Source: an uncultured Erysipelotrichaceae bacterium
Lineage (GTDB): Bacteria > Bacillota_I > Bacilli_A > Erysipelotrichales > Erysipelotrichaceae
Assembly: GCA_945875435.1 (NCBI GenBank)
Contig: CAMCKH010000001.1
Coordinates: forward strand, 1-64,000
DNA length: 64,000 nucleotides
Reading direction: 5' to 3'
The translations under genes were made by a program, and so were the position numbers. The notes beneath the pieces are model-generated. The model was not told where the DNA came from, did no database searches, and saw nothing but the letters and a program-made list of their open reading frames with translations. This document shows positions 22,283 to 32,329 of the stretch, piece by piece (the first letter of the stretch is position 1; each line of letters opens with the position of its first letter).

Positions 22283-23307
22283 AAAAATGTAATGGTTGTG
22301 GAATTACTCTTCAAAACCAAAATGTAAATGATGTTGGTTATGTTTTGGATTTAGATAATGATTATTGTTATAGATGTTTTAGATTAAAAAATTATAACGA
22401 TTTAACACAAGATTTAAAAAGTTATATTAAAAAAGAAGATGTTTTTAATCTTTTAAAAGATAATAACTACAATTATGTTTTAATAGTTGATATTTTGAAT
22501 ATAGAGGCTAGTTTTAAAAAAGAAGTATTAGATTTTCTTAAAAATAAAAAAGTTATTGTTATTTTCTCGAAATGTGATTTATTACCTAGGTCAATAAATT
22601 TTGATAAATTAATTAATAATTTAACTAGATATTTAAAAAATATTTTGAAAGAAAGCGAAGTTTTAGAAGTTATTTTAAGTAGTAAAAACGATAATAATTT
22701 AAAAGATATTTTATTTGAAATTTTAGAAATAAATAATATTAAAGAAATAGTATTTATTGGTAACAGCAATGTTGGTAAAAGCAGCATTATTAATAATATT
22801 TTAAAAAATAATAAATTGGTAACATCATATTTTTTAACCACAACTTTAACTTTAAATCGCGTCGATTATAATGGTTATAGCTTAATTGATACCCCTGGTT
22901 TTGTAGATGAATCAAATGCATATATGCATATTGAAAACAGTTTGATTAAAAAATATATTATTAAGAAAACGATTAAACCAAAGGTATATCAAATATATGA
23001 AAATCAATCATATTTTTTAGAAGATTTATTTAGGCTAGATGTTTATACTAAAGAAAATTCTAGTGTAATTTTCTATTTTGAAAACACTTTGAATATACAT
23101 CGTACACATTTAAAAAACGCAAATAAATATCAAGAAAATCATTTTAAATTTTTAAATGATTACAAATCTAAATCTTTCAAAATAGATCAAGATTATATTG
23201 AAATAGTTATTGACGGAATTGGGTTTATCGGTTTTAAAAATGTAGATAAAGTAGAAATTAAACTAAACAATAAAATTGGAATATTTAAAAGAAAGGGAAT
23301 AATATAA
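22279..23307 (+). CDS. yqeH: Ribosome biogenesis GTPase YqeH
   Basis: 342 residues. An N-terminal zinc finger (Cys4, Cys7, Cys30, Cys33) precedes a circularly permuted GTPase domain: G4 FSKCDLLPR comes before G1 GNSNVGKSS and G3 DTPGF. YqeH helps 30S subunit assembly. It shares a base with yhbY. Confidence 0.93.
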   Translation: MKKCNGCGITLQNQNVNDVGYVLDLDNDYCYRCFRLKNYNDLTQDLKSYIKKEDVFNLLKDNNYNYVLIVDILNIEASFKKEVLDFLKNKKVIVIFSKCDLLPRSINFDKLINNLTRYLKNILKESEVLEVILSSKNDNNLKDILFEILEINNIKEIVFIGNSNVGKSSIINNILKNNKLVTSYFLTTTLTLNRVDYNGYSLIDTPGFVDESNAYMHIENSLIKKYIIKKTIKPKVYQIYENQSYFLEDLFRLDVYTKENSSVIFYFENTLNIHRTHLKNANKYQENHFKFLNDYKSKSFKIDQDYIEIVIDGIGFIGFKNVDKVEIKLNNKIGIFKRKGII

Positions 23308-23594
23308 TGTTAAACATTAAACAAAAGAAGCAATTAAGATCAATAGCTAATAATTTAAAACCTTATGTAATAGTTGGTAAAGATGGTGTTAATGAAAATT
23401 TAATTGTAACTCTAAATGACTCTTTGGTTGCTCATGAACTTGTGAAGGTAAGTGTTTTAAAAAATTCATCTTTATCAATAAATGAAGTAGCAATTGAGCT
23501 TTCAAGATTAACAAATTCTGAAATTATACAAATAATAGGTAGAGTAGTGATTCTTTATAAACAAAGTAAAAGGAAAATTATTAAACTATGTTAA
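23307..23594 (+). CDS. yhbY: YhbY/YqeI CRM-domain RNA-binding protein
   Basis: 95 residues, one CRM domain: LRSIANNLKPYVIVGKDGVN, then the basic loop ALVAHELVKVSVLKN-like segment and the terminal QIIGRVVILYKQSKRK. The GxxG-like VGKDG loop binds RNA; these proteins associate with pre-50S particles. Its position between yqeH and the yqeK part is the standard one. The next gene starts inside its last codons. Confidence 0.92.
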   Translation: MLNIKQKKQLRSIANNLKPYVIVGKDGVNENLIVTLNDSLVAHELVKVSVLKNSSLSINEVAIELSRLTNSEIIQIIGRVVILYKQSKRKIIKLC

Positions 23595-24835
23595 ATACCA
23601 TTGAAGAGTATAATAATTTAGATTCAAAAACTAAAGCCGATATTTTAAGTTTTGATTATGAAAAATTAAATGATATTGCTAAAAACTGCTTATCTGATTT
23701 TAGATATAAACATAGCTTAGAAGTTGCGAAACTTTGTGAAGAAATTGCTATTGAAAATAACTATAATCCAGCTAAAGCTTACATTGCTGGGATTTTACAT
23801 GACATAACTAAAGAATGGGATGATTCAAAAACCATAAATTATTTAGAAAAGCATGACAGCACATTATTGAATAAAAATATTAAAATACTACATCAATACA
23901 CTTGTTACTATTATTTATTGGAAAATAGCGATTTAGATATAGAAATTTTAGATGCTATAAAATCTCATAGTGATGGAACTTGTGATACAACATTGGGAAA
24001 AATATTATATGTAGCTGATAAGTATGAAAAAACAAGAAAATACGAAACTGCTACAATTAGAGAAGTAGCTTTAAAAAATATTGACGAAGCATTTGAAATG
24101 GCTAAAAAAGATGTAGCTAACTTTTTTAAAAATAAAAAGAAAATTGAAAAAGTAGAAAACTACCAATTATTAGCTAAATATTATGATTATATTTTAGGAG
24201 ATTATGATTCGTTAAAAAAATATTGGTATTATGATTTTCAAAAAAATAGTAAAGGAAAATCAGTTTTAGAACTCGGAAGCGGTTCTGGAAGCTTTGCAGA
24301 AATATTGACAGATAGAGGTTATAAAGTTTTTGCGAGTGATATTTCTTTTGAAATGCTACAAGTTATTAAGGAAAAAAATATTGATCTTATTGATTTAAAA
24401 ATGATTGATATGAGAAATTTTGAATTGAATCAAATTTTTGACAATATTGTATGTATTTGCGACAGTATAAATTATCTAACTTTAGATGAAATCGATTCAA
24501 TGTTTAAATCTTGTTTTAAGCATTTAAAACAAAACGGTTTATTATTTTTTGATATTCACCACGAAGAAAGATTGGTAGAATTTAAGGATGAATATTTTGA
24601 AGAAGGAGATGTTTTTGATATACAATATCAGTGGTATATAAGTTCAAATTCTAATAAATTAAATGAAACATTCTTATTTTTCGATAAAGAAAAAACTTAT
24701 GTTGAAAAGCACACCCAGTACATACATAAACTAAAAGATATTTTAGATTTATTAGAAAAAAATGGATTTGATTATAGCTATGATATTGATTTTGTACCGT
24801 TTGAGAAAATATTAATAAAAGGAGTGAAAAAATGA
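23588..24835 (+). CDS. YqeK HD phosphohydrolase fused to YqeM methyltransferase
   Basis: 415 residues with two domains that are separate genes in Bacillus. Residues about 20-190 are a YqeK-type HD domain: RYKHSLEVAKLCEEIA, AGILHDITKEW and IKSHSDG, which hydrolyses Ap4A symmetrically in characterised homologues. Residues about 200-415 are a class I SAM methyltransferase like YqeM: YYDYILGD, then motif I VLELGSGSGSFAE, motif II VFASDISFEML and FDNIVCICDSINYL. No stop or frameshift separates them. In Bacillus the order is yqeI-nadD-yqeK-rsfS-yqeM; nadD and rsfS are missing here, and the two flanking domains are joined. It overlaps its neighbours by 7 and 4 bases. Confidence 0.85.
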   Translation: MLNTIEEYNNLDSKTKADILSFDYEKLNDIAKNCLSDFRYKHSLEVAKLCEEIAIENNYNPAKAYIAGILHDITKEWDDSKTINYLEKHDSTLLNKNIKILHQYTCYYYLLENSDLDIEILDAIKSHSDGTCDTTLGKILYVADKYEKTRKYETATIREVALKNIDEAFEMAKKDVANFFKNKKKIEKVENYQLLAKYYDYILGDYDSLKKYWYYDFQKNSKGKSVLELGSGSGSFAEILTDRGYKVFASDISFEMLQVIKEKNIDLIDLKMIDMRNFELNQIFDNIVCICDSINYLTLDEIDSMFKSCFKHLKQNGLLFFDIHHEERLVEFKDEYFEEGDVFDIQYQWYISSNSNKLNETFLFFDKEKTYVEKHTQYIHKLKDILDLLEKNGFDYSYDIDFVPFEKILIKGVKK

Positions 24836-25518
24836 TTGGAATTATCGGAGCATTAGATGCAGAAATAATAGAGGTTTTAAAACTTTTAGATGAATACAAA
24901 ATTTTTAAACATTATGATTTAGAGTATTATTTAGGTAGATTTGATGATGTAGATGTTGTAATTTCAAAATCTGGAGTAGGTAAAGTTTCTGCTGCTATTA
25001 GCACTACTTTGATGATTGAAAAATACCAACCAAATTTTATTATCAATATAGGATCTTGCGGTTCTATTAGAAAAGATATTTTAATAAATTCTACGATTAT
25101 TGGTACTAGATCAGCTTTTTTTGATGTTGATATTGATGGTTATGAACAATCTTTTGATAATGAAAAGATAGCTTTTGATAGTGATTTAAAATTAATTGAA
25201 ATTGCGAATTTATTAAAAGATGAAAAAACATATATTGGAAATATAGTTTCATCTGATAGTTTTGTATATAAGGATGAACAAGTTGATTATATTATAAAAA
25301 ATTTTCCTGAAGCTATTGCGATTGATATGGAATCAACATCAATTTTGAAAACTTGTAAATTAACTAAAACACCTTGTATTGTAATTAGAGGGGTTAGCGA
25401 TAATACCTTGGATAAAGAAAATAATATTGATTTTGAAAAATATTTAGAATCAGCTTCTAAAAAAAGTGCTAAATATTGTATTGAATTTATAAAAACTGCT
25501 AAAAATTATAAATTTTAG
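24832..25518 (+). CDS. mtnN: 5'-methylthioadenosine/S-adenosylhomocysteine nucleosidase
   Basis: 228 residues. It hydrolyses MTA and SAH, by-products of SAM-dependent reactions such as the methyltransferase encoded directly upstream. Features: IIGALDAEI with the catalytic Glu, SGVGKVSAAI, NIGSCGSI, AIDMESTSI and the catalytic Asp in IRGVSDN. AAAAGGAG precedes the ATG. It is the last gene of the parE operon. Confidence 0.95.
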   Translation: MIGIIGALDAEIIEVLKLLDEYKIFKHYDLEYYLGRFDDVDVVISKSGVGKVSAAISTTLMIEKYQPNFIINIGSCGSIRKDILINSTIIGTRSAFFDVDIDGYEQSFDNEKIAFDSDLKLIEIANLLKDEKTYIGNIVSSDSFVYKDEQVDYIIKNFPEAIAIDMESTSILKTCKLTKTPCIVIRGVSDNTLDKENNIDFEKYLESASKKSAKYCIEFIKTAKNYKF

Positions 25519-25539
25519 TCGTAATGATTGTTTTTAGTG

Positions 25540-25545
25540 TATAAT
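25540..25545 (+). promoter_or_regulatory. -10 element of pflA
   Basis: TATAAT 32 bases before the TTG start; AGGAG lies within the leader. No clear -35. Confidence 0.45.
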
Positions 25546-25576
25546 TTAATTACATAAAAAGAATAGGAGTATAAAA

Positions 25577-26335
25577 TTGGAAGAGGTAAAAGGTTATATT
25601 CATTCTACTGAAAGTTTTGGTTCGGTAGATGGTCCGGGTATTAGATTTATAATTTTTATGCAAGGTTGTCGTATGAGATGTCAATTTTGTCATAATGTAG
25701 ATACTTGGAATATTCACGGAGGAAAAGAAGTAACTGCTGATGAAATCATCGAAAGAGCTTTAAAATATAAAGAATTTTGGGGTAAAAAAGGTGGCATTAC
25801 TGTATCTGGTGGAGAACCGTTGCTTCAAATTGATTTTTTAATTGAATTATTTAAAAAATGTAAACAACAAGGAATACACACAACTTTAGATAGTTGTGGA
25901 AAACCTTTTACTTATGAAGAACCATTTTTCAGTAAATTTGTTGAACTTCTTAATTATGTAGATTTAATTTTATTGGATATTAAACATATAGATAGCGAAA
26001 AACATAAAGAATTAACTGGCTGGCCTAATGAAAATATTATTGAATTAGCTAAATTTTTAAGCGATAAAGGTCAAAAGATTTGGGTAAGACATGTTCTAGT
26101 TCCTGAAAGAACAGATTATGATGAATATTTAATTAGATTAAGCGATTTTGTTGCGAGTCTTAAAAATGTTTTAAGGTTTGAAGTGCTTCCTTATCATAAA
26201 CTAGGAGTTTATAAGTGGAAAACTCTAGGCATCCCTTATAAACTAGAAGGCATAGATACACCTAGTCAAGAGAGGGTAGAAAATGCCAACAGAATCTTAA
26301 AAACTGCTAATTATACTAGATATTTAGATGAATAA
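25577..26335 (+). CDS. pflA: Pyruvate formate-lyase activating enzyme
   Basis: 252 residues. A radical SAM enzyme that installs the glycyl radical on pyruvate formate-lyase. The 4Fe-4S motif CRMRCQFCHN is at about 31-40, with SGGEPLLQ and DLILLDIKH further on. AGGAG precedes a TTG start. The gene stands alone with its own promoter and terminator; no pyruvate formate-lyase gene is in the window. It points to anaerobic mixed-acid fermentation, consistent with pta. Confidence 0.94.
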   Translation: MEEVKGYIHSTESFGSVDGPGIRFIIFMQGCRMRCQFCHNVDTWNIHGGKEVTADEIIERALKYKEFWGKKGGITVSGGEPLLQIDFLIELFKKCKQQGIHTTLDSCGKPFTYEEPFFSKFVELLNYVDLILLDIKHIDSEKHKELTGWPNENIIELAKFLSDKGQKIWVRHVLVPERTDYDEYLIRLSDFVASLKNVLRFEVLPYHKLGVYKWKTLGIPYKLEGIDTPSQERVENANRILKTANYTRYLDE

Positions 26336-26355
26336 CCAATTATATTGGTTTTTTA
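26334..26355 (+). terminator. Terminator after pflA
   Basis: AACCAAT (26334-26340) pairs with ATTGGTT (26344-26350) over TAT and is followed by TTTTA. Confidence 0.75.
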
Positions 26356-26397
26356 TTTTCTTTAAATATTGTATAATTATAACATTGTGGAGGCTAT

Positions 26398-29300
26398 ATG
26401 TTCGAATTTATAAAAGGGTATAAATATAAGAATAGTTCTATCGATCAATTAAATGAAGAAATAAAAAATAAAAAAGAAAGCATTCGTCTTTTGAATGCGG
26501 ATATTAAAAAAGCTAATCAAGAACTTAAAAAATTTAAAAACGATGTTGATGCTAATACTGTTAAAATAAAAACTGAGATCGAAAAGAGAAAGTCAGATTA
26601 TTATGCTGAAATAGAAGTATTAAATTCAGAAATAAATAAACTTAAAGAATTGATTGAAAAAGAAACTTTAAAAAATAAACAACTTATAGAAAAACAAGAT
26701 TTAACCTTAGAAAATATCAAAGATAATTTTGTTAAAATGCTAAATAAGGAAAATCAGTCTTTTGATAGTGAAAAAAATAGAATAATAGACTCATTTGATA
26801 ATTTAGAAAATGATTTAGATAATAAATATTTAGAAAAATTAAATAAAAAAGATGAGGAACTTAAAAATATCCAATCTGATAAAAATAAAGAAATAGATGA
26901 GCTTAGAAATGATTTGTTTATTTTTGATGAGGAATTAAATATCGCTTTAAAAGAAAATGAAAGCATAAAAAATATTCTTGATATCAAAGAAAAAGAGTTG
27001 GATTTAAAAATAAAACAATATAATGATGAATTAAATTTAAAAGAAAATAGCCTAAAAGAAATCAAACAAAACCAAATAAATCATCAAAATGAAATAATCG
27101 ATAATTTAGCTAAAGTAAGCTCTGATAAATTTGAAGAGTTAACTTTATTAAAAAAACAATTTGATGATCAATTAAATTTAAAGAAAATGGAAATTTTAAG
27201 ACTGACAGATGAAGAAATAGTTTTAAAAAATACCTTGAATGATTTAATTAAAAATAATAATTTGGAGCTTGATAGAATATATGATAATTACAATGCTAAT
27301 CAAGAATCTTTAAATAAAGATGAATATAATGTTAAACTCAAATTAGAAAATGAAAGAAATTTATTAAATTCATATAATTTGTTGCTCCAAGAAAATTATG
27401 ATAAATATCAAAATTTAATATTTAAACATAATGAAAATTTAAGTAATGTTACCAATAAATTAGAAAAAGAATTAAAAGATCATAAAGAAAAATTAAATTC
27501 TGAACTATTAGAACTTGCGAAACAACATGAAAATTCATTACTTTTAAAAACGGAAAATTACCAAAAATTAATTAAGGAAAAAAATGATGAAATAAGATCT
27601 ATATCTTTTCATTTAGATGATTTGAAGAAAACTTTGATAGAAGAGATTAAAAATAAAAAGAATGAAATTTCATATCTTGTAAATAATCAAAAAGTTAATT
27701 TTCAAAATTTAATAAAGAATAAAGAAATTGAATTAAGCAACATTAATGAAAAAATAAACAAACTTAATCTATCGTTTGTTGAAAATAAAGAAAAAATAGC
27801 TTTAAACCACCAAGAAAATATTGAAAAAATACATTTATCAAATCAAAATATTTTAAAAGATTATGGCGTACAACATAATGATTTTATTCGTGAAAAAAAT
27901 ACAATTTTAAAAGAAGTTGACAATCAGATATTTGTTATCGAGGGTAGAATTAAAGAATTAGAACTTCAAATTTCACAAACTATTGATAATCAACAAATTG
28001 AAAAAAATAAAATTGAAAATGAAATAAAATTAAACAACCAAAAATATCAAGAAAGACAAAATGAAGTTATTTTTGAAATTCAAAAATTAGAAAAAGAAAT
28101 TGAATCAGTAAAAATTAAGAATGAAAATAGCATTTTAAATTACCAACAAAAAATTGTTGAAATTGAAAATATTATTAACGAAACTAAAGAAAAACATCTT
28201 TTAAATTTAAATAAATTGGAAGAGGATAATAAACTTGAGGTAGAAAATTTAAAGTCAAATTTTGAAAATAATATTTTAAATTTAGAAAATCAACATTTAG
28301 CTAAAGTCGAAGAAGAAGAAAGGGTAAAAAATAATATTTTAAACGATATTTCTTTATTGAAAGAAAATCATATAAAAGATTTATCTAATTTAGAAAACCA
28401 ATTAACCTTTGAACTAGAAAATGAAAAAGAAATTTTCAAAAATCAACTTAATGAAATAGAAAAAGAAATTGGTGATTTAACAGAAAAACATAATAATTTA
28501 ATTGTTGAAAAGGAAAATTTAATTTTAAATATTCATAGAGATAATGAAAATGAAATAGAAAAATTAAAACATAAATACCAAAACGAATTAACACTTAAAA
28601 ATGAAAATATTAACAAAGCTAAAGAATTATTTACACAAGAATTAAATGAGCTTAATGACAAAAAAGATCTTTTAAATCAAAAATTGAAAGAAAAGTTAGA
28701 AATTCTTAATAACGAAACTTTAAAATTAAATGAAATTAAAGAAAAAGTGTTTTTAAAAGAAGAAAAATTAAGAATTGATGAAGAAAGTCAATTAAGTAAT
28801 CTTGAAGGTCAAATAATTGCTAAAAGTGATATTATAGATAAACTCAATAAACAATTTGATGACAGTAAAGATATTTTTAATCGCAAGATTAATGAATTAA
28901 ATATTAAATTAGAAAACATTAGAAAGGATAATGAGGTTGAAATATCTCTTAAAAATAATGAACTTCTTAATGAGTTTAATGATTTGAAAAATACTTTAAT
29001 TGTTAAGCAAGAAGTTATAATTAACGAGAAAAATAAACAATTAGAATCTTTTAATAAAGTTTTAAATGAATTAAATGATAGAATTTATCTTCAAAAACAA
29101 GATTTTGCTAAAGAATTAGAACAATTAAAAACTAAATACATCGAGTATAAACAAAAAGATGCGAGTGTTTTTGATTTAAAAATTAAAGATTTATTAGCCA
29201 GCAAAGATAGTTATACCGCTAAAAATAAATTGGAAGAACAAATCTATGTCGATACTATAAATAAAATCAAAGATAATCACTATAATTATTTGAGTAAATT

Positions 29301-32265
29301 AGAAAACGACTATCTTTTGTTTGTGCAGAATAATGAAATTGAAATTAGTAATTTAAAAGCTAATCACAATGAAAAAATTGCTATCTTAAATCAAGAAATC
29401 GAAAGCATTAACTTTGAAATTTTTAATGTTGATAAAGATATTGAAAATCAAAAAAATGAATTTAATAATTATTATAATACTTTATCTAATGAAGTTATTA
29501 CTACCATTAATGATAAATATAATAATAAAAAACAAATTTTAGAAAATGAACTTAACCAAAAAGAAAACCAAATAACTTTATTAACTCAAAAACATCAAGA
29601 TTATATCGAAAATGCCAAAAGTGTTTTAGATAATTTGAATGAAAAAATTCAAAATGCTTTAAGTTTTAAAAATGAAATTTTAAATAATTATGAAACAAAT
29701 AAAAATTCTGCTTTATTAGAACTTGATCAAGAATTTGAATTAAAAAATAAAAATTTCAATGAAGAATTTGAAGGTAAATTACAAAATTTAGAAAATACAA
29801 AATTAGAATTATTAAACCAAGAAAATGAACTATTTATTAAGCATAATCAAGATATTGAATTATTAAATTCTGAATATGAAGAATATAAAAATAAATTGGA
29901 TACTGATTTAGTTTTATATCAAAATAAGATAAATGATGAATTAAATGAACTTTTTGAAAATGAAAAATTAAATGAAATCAAAAAAGATAATGAAATTCAA
30001 AATTTAATTAATGAATTTGAAAATAAAGAAAAGCAGTTACTTAAAGAGTATAGTGATAAAAAAAGAGAACTTGAGTTTTCTAAAAATAATAAAATAGAAA
30101 TTTTAAATTTTGAATTAGATACTTTAAATAATAAAAAAGTAAACTTAAATGAAGAATTAAGATTAAAAAAAGAAATTCTTGAAGCTGAAATTATTAAAGC
30201 TGAAAATAGAAAAGTTGAATATATTAAAAAGATTGAAGATATTCAAAATAAACATAATTTAAAAATTAAAGAAGTTTCTGATGAATATGCTTTAATTATT
30301 GCTGATAAAGAAAAATATATTCTAGATCTTAACAATTCATATAATGATGATAAGATTTATTATGATAATGAAATATCACTGTTAACTAGTAATTTAGAGC
30401 ATAAAACTATTGAAAATACTAATTTAGAAAATGAATTAAAAAATAAATTAGAAACAATTAAAAATTCTTTAAATAATTCATACAATTTAAAATTGAATGA
30501 AAAAAATAAACAATTAAGTGATATTCTAATTGAAAAACAAAATCAATTAGAAATATTTGAAAATGAATTGTTAGAAAAGAAAAATAATTATTTAATTAAA
30601 TTTAATCAAAATAAAGAATATTTAGATAGTTTGAAAAATACGCTTTTAAACAATTATAATAATGAAATTAAGAAATTAGAATTAGAAAAAACAGAAATTT
30701 TAAATAAAATTGAATTAAATGAACAAAATTTTAAAGCTAAATTAATTTCTTTAGATACTTATTATAATAATAGATTTTTGAGCATTAAAAATGATGAAAA
30801 TATTAAGATTGAGTCTCTTAATAAAGATATTGAAAAGATTGAAAGTGATAACCAGCTTGTTTTATTAGATCTTAATAATGATATTTCTAAGTTAAATGAA
30901 GAAATAGATGAGTATAATGAAAAAATAAAATTCCAAGAAAATCAATATAATGATTACTATGATAATTTATTTAATGAAATTATTATTAATTCAAAATCAG
31001 AATTAGATCAAAAATATTCAGAATTGAATAAAATAGTGTCAAATATTAATAAAAATATTGATAATATAAATCATAGCATTAAAAATAATGCTGAAGATTA
31101 CCAAAATCTAAAAGCTAAATATAACGAAAAAATAGATTTGGAATTTAAAAAAGAAGCCTTTATTATTGAGGAATTTAATATTAATAAAAATAATTTCTTA
31201 AATCAAATAAAAGAAGATTTTATTATTTCTAATCAAAAAATTGATGATGAGTTTAATTTTAAAGTTAATGAAATTTTAAATAAACGTAATGAATTAGAAA
31301 ATGAATTTAATATTTATAAAGAAATTCAAAATAAAAATTTAGATGATTATAAAAATAAATTAATTTTAAACAAACAAGAATTAGAAAATCAATTAATTGA
31401 AATTAAGGATAAGGCTTCAAAAGATTTATTAGAGTTAACTAAACATAATGAAGATTTAATGAATAAATTCAATCTTGATCTAAATAACAAATTAAATGAA
31501 TATAGAAATAAAGAAAAACAACTTAAAGAAGATCTTTTAAGACAAATAAATATTTTGGATAAAACAAAAGTTGAAAAAATGAAACAACTAAATGATTTTA
31601 ATGATGATTTAGAAAAAGAAAAAGAAAAATTAATTAAAGAAATTAAGAATTTAGAAACTAGACTTTTGATTGTGAAAGAAGAGGCTAGAATAAGAAAAAA
31701 TGATTTTAAAAATCAAAGTAATCAATTAATAGCACATCACCACTCAAGAATGGAAAAAATTCAAACTTTAATTGAAAAAGAGAAAGATAATTTTAAAATT
31801 CATAAAGATAAAACAGAATTCGACAATCAATTAGTTGCTCTTAAAGAAAAGTTAGATACTCAATTTAATTTTGATAAGAATAGTATTTTAGAAGCTATTG
31901 ATAAAAGCAAGATTGAACAGGCTTATAAAGTAGCTGAAAAAAGAAATGAGGAACAAAAAATAATTGACGACTATAATAATAAGATGGAAAAAGAAACTTC
32001 TCAATATGATTTTAATATTGATCGTCTAAATGAAAGATTGAATAATATCTTAGCTGAAAATTTCTTTGAAGAAGAAAAGTTTAATGAAGAAAAAGAAAAA
32101 ATGCTTAATAATTTTCAAATTGAAAATGCCGAAAATATAGAAAAAATAGCAGCTCTTAAACAAGATATTGAAAATATTGTTGAAAATGTTAAAAACGATG
32201 AAGAAGAATTTTCAAAATTAATTGCTGAACTAGATGATGAATATAACAAAAATTATCAAGCATAA
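26398..32265 (+). CDS. Giant coiled-coil protein (1955 residues)
   Basis: A single uninterrupted reading frame. From about residue 15 to the C-terminus it is heptad-type sequence rich in Lys, Glu, Asn, Leu and Ile (for example LNEEIKNKKESIRLLNADI). Reading it through I find no proline, cysteine or tryptophan. There is no signal peptide, membrane helix, Walker motif or anchoring motif, so it is probably cytosolic and is not an SMC ATPase. The first residues MFEFIKGYKY and the last ones EFSKLIAELDDEYNKNYQA are the only less regular stretches. At about 0.15 nm per residue a continuous helix would be near 290 nm. GGAGG precedes the ATG and TATAAT lies at 26372-26377. I do not recognise a named family; a cytoskeletal or scaffold role is inference. 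Confidence 0.8.
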   Translation: MFEFIKGYKYKNSSIDQLNEEIKNKKESIRLLNADIKKANQELKKFKNDVDANTVKIKTEIEKRKSDYYAEIEVLNSEINKLKELIEKETLKNKQLIEKQDLTLENIKDNFVKMLNKENQSFDSEKNRIIDSFDNLENDLDNKYLEKLNKKDEELKNIQSDKNKEIDELRNDLFIFDEELNIALKENESIKNILDIKEKELDLKIKQYNDELNLKENSLKEIKQNQINHQNEIIDNLAKVSSDKFEELTLLKKQFDDQLNLKKMEILRLTDEEIVLKNTLNDLIKNNNLELDRIYDNYNANQESLNKDEYNVKLKLENERNLLNSYNLLLQENYDKYQNLIFKHNENLSNVTNKLEKELKDHKEKLNSELLELAKQHENSLLLKTENYQKLIKEKNDEIRSISFHLDDLKKTLIEEIKNKKNEISYLVNNQKVNFQNLIKNKEIELSNINEKINKLNLSFVENKEKIALNHQENIEKIHLSNQNILKDYGVQHNDFIREKNTILKEVDNQIFVIEGRIKELELQISQTIDNQQIEKNKIENEIKLNNQKYQERQNEVIFEIQKLEKEIESVKIKNENSILNYQQKIVEIENIINETKEKHLLNLNKLEEDNKLEVENLKSNFENNILNLENQHLAKVEEEERVKNNILNDISLLKENHIKDLSNLENQLTFELENEKEIFKNQLNEIEKEIGDLTEKHNNLIVEKENLILNIHRDNENEIEKLKHKYQNELTLKNENINKAKELFTQELNELNDKKDLLNQKLKEKLEILNNETLKLNEIKEKVFLKEEKLRIDEESQLSNLEGQIIAKSDIIDKLNKQFDDSKDIFNRKINELNIKLENIRKDNEVEISLKNNELLNEFNDLKNTLIVKQEVIINEKNKQLESFNKVLNELNDRIYLQKQDFAKELEQLKTKYIEYKQKDASVFDLKIKDLLASKDSYTAKNKLEEQIYVDTINKIKDNHYNYLSKLENDYLLFVQNNEIEISNLKANHNEKIAILNQEIESINFEIFNVDKDIENQKNEFNNYYNTLSNEVITTINDKYNNKKQILENELNQKENQITLLTQKHQDYIENAKSVLDNLNEKIQNALSFKNEILNNYETNKNSALLELDQEFELKNKNFNEEFEGKLQNLENTKLELLNQENELFIKHNQDIELLNSEYEEYKNKLDTDLVLYQNKINDELNELFENEKLNEIKKDNEIQNLINEFENKEKQLLKEYSDKKRELEFSKNNKIEILNFELDTLNNKKVNLNEELRLKKEILEAEIIKAENRKVEYIKKIEDIQNKHNLKIKEVSDEYALIIADKEKYILDLNNSYNDDKIYYDNEISLLTSNLEHKTIENTNLENELKNKLETIKNSLNNSYNLKLNEKNKQLSDILIEKQNQLEIFENELLEKKNNYLIKFNQNKEYLDSLKNTLLNNYNNEIKKLELEKTEILNKIELNEQNFKAKLISLDTYYNNRFLSIKNDENIKIESLNKDIEKIESDNQLVLLDLNNDISKLNEEIDEYNEKIKFQENQYNDYYDNLFNEIIINSKSELDQKYSELNKIVSNINKNIDNINHSIKNNAEDYQNLKAKYNEKIDLEFKKEAFIIEEFNINKNNFLNQIKEDFIISNQKIDDEFNFKVNEILNKRNELENEFNIYKEIQNKNLDDYKNKLILNKQELENQLIEIKDKASKDLLELTKHNEDLMNKFNLDLNNKLNEYRNKEKQLKEDLLRQINILDKTKVEKMKQLNDFNDDLEKEKEKLIKEIKNLETRLLIVKEEARIRKNDFKNQSNQLIAHHHSRMEKIQTLIEKEKDNFKIHKDKTEFDNQLVALKEKLDTQFNFDKNSILEAIDKSKIEQAYKVAEKRNEEQKIIDDYNNKMEKETSQYDFNIDRLNERLNNILAENFFEEEKFNEEKEKMLNNFQIENAENIEKIAALKQDIENIVENVKNDEEEFSKLIAELDDEYNKNYQA

Positions 32266-32306
32266 ATGAAAAAAATTAAATTTTTTGAAAATTATTTCAT
32301 TTTTCT
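32264..32306 (+). terminator. Possible AT-only terminator of the coiled-coil gene
   Basis: AAATGAAA (32264-32271) can pair with TTTCATTT (32295-32302), with further A/T pairing inside, followed by T-rich sequence. Weak because only A:T pairs dominate. Confidence 0.35.
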
Positions 32307-32313
32307 GTAAATG

Positions 32314-32322
32314 TGATATAAT
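32314..32322 (+). promoter_or_regulatory. Extended -10 giving a leaderless transcript
   Basis: TGATATAAT (32314-32322) ends 7 bases before the ATG at 32330; no Shine-Dalgarno sequence. Confidence 0.55.
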
Positions 32323-32329
32323 CTTATAG

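Noticed and set aside
26398-32265. SMC/Rad50-like or M-protein-like identity for the giant coiled-coil gene
   Set aside because: No Walker A/B or hinge, no signal peptide and no LPXTG or membrane anchor.
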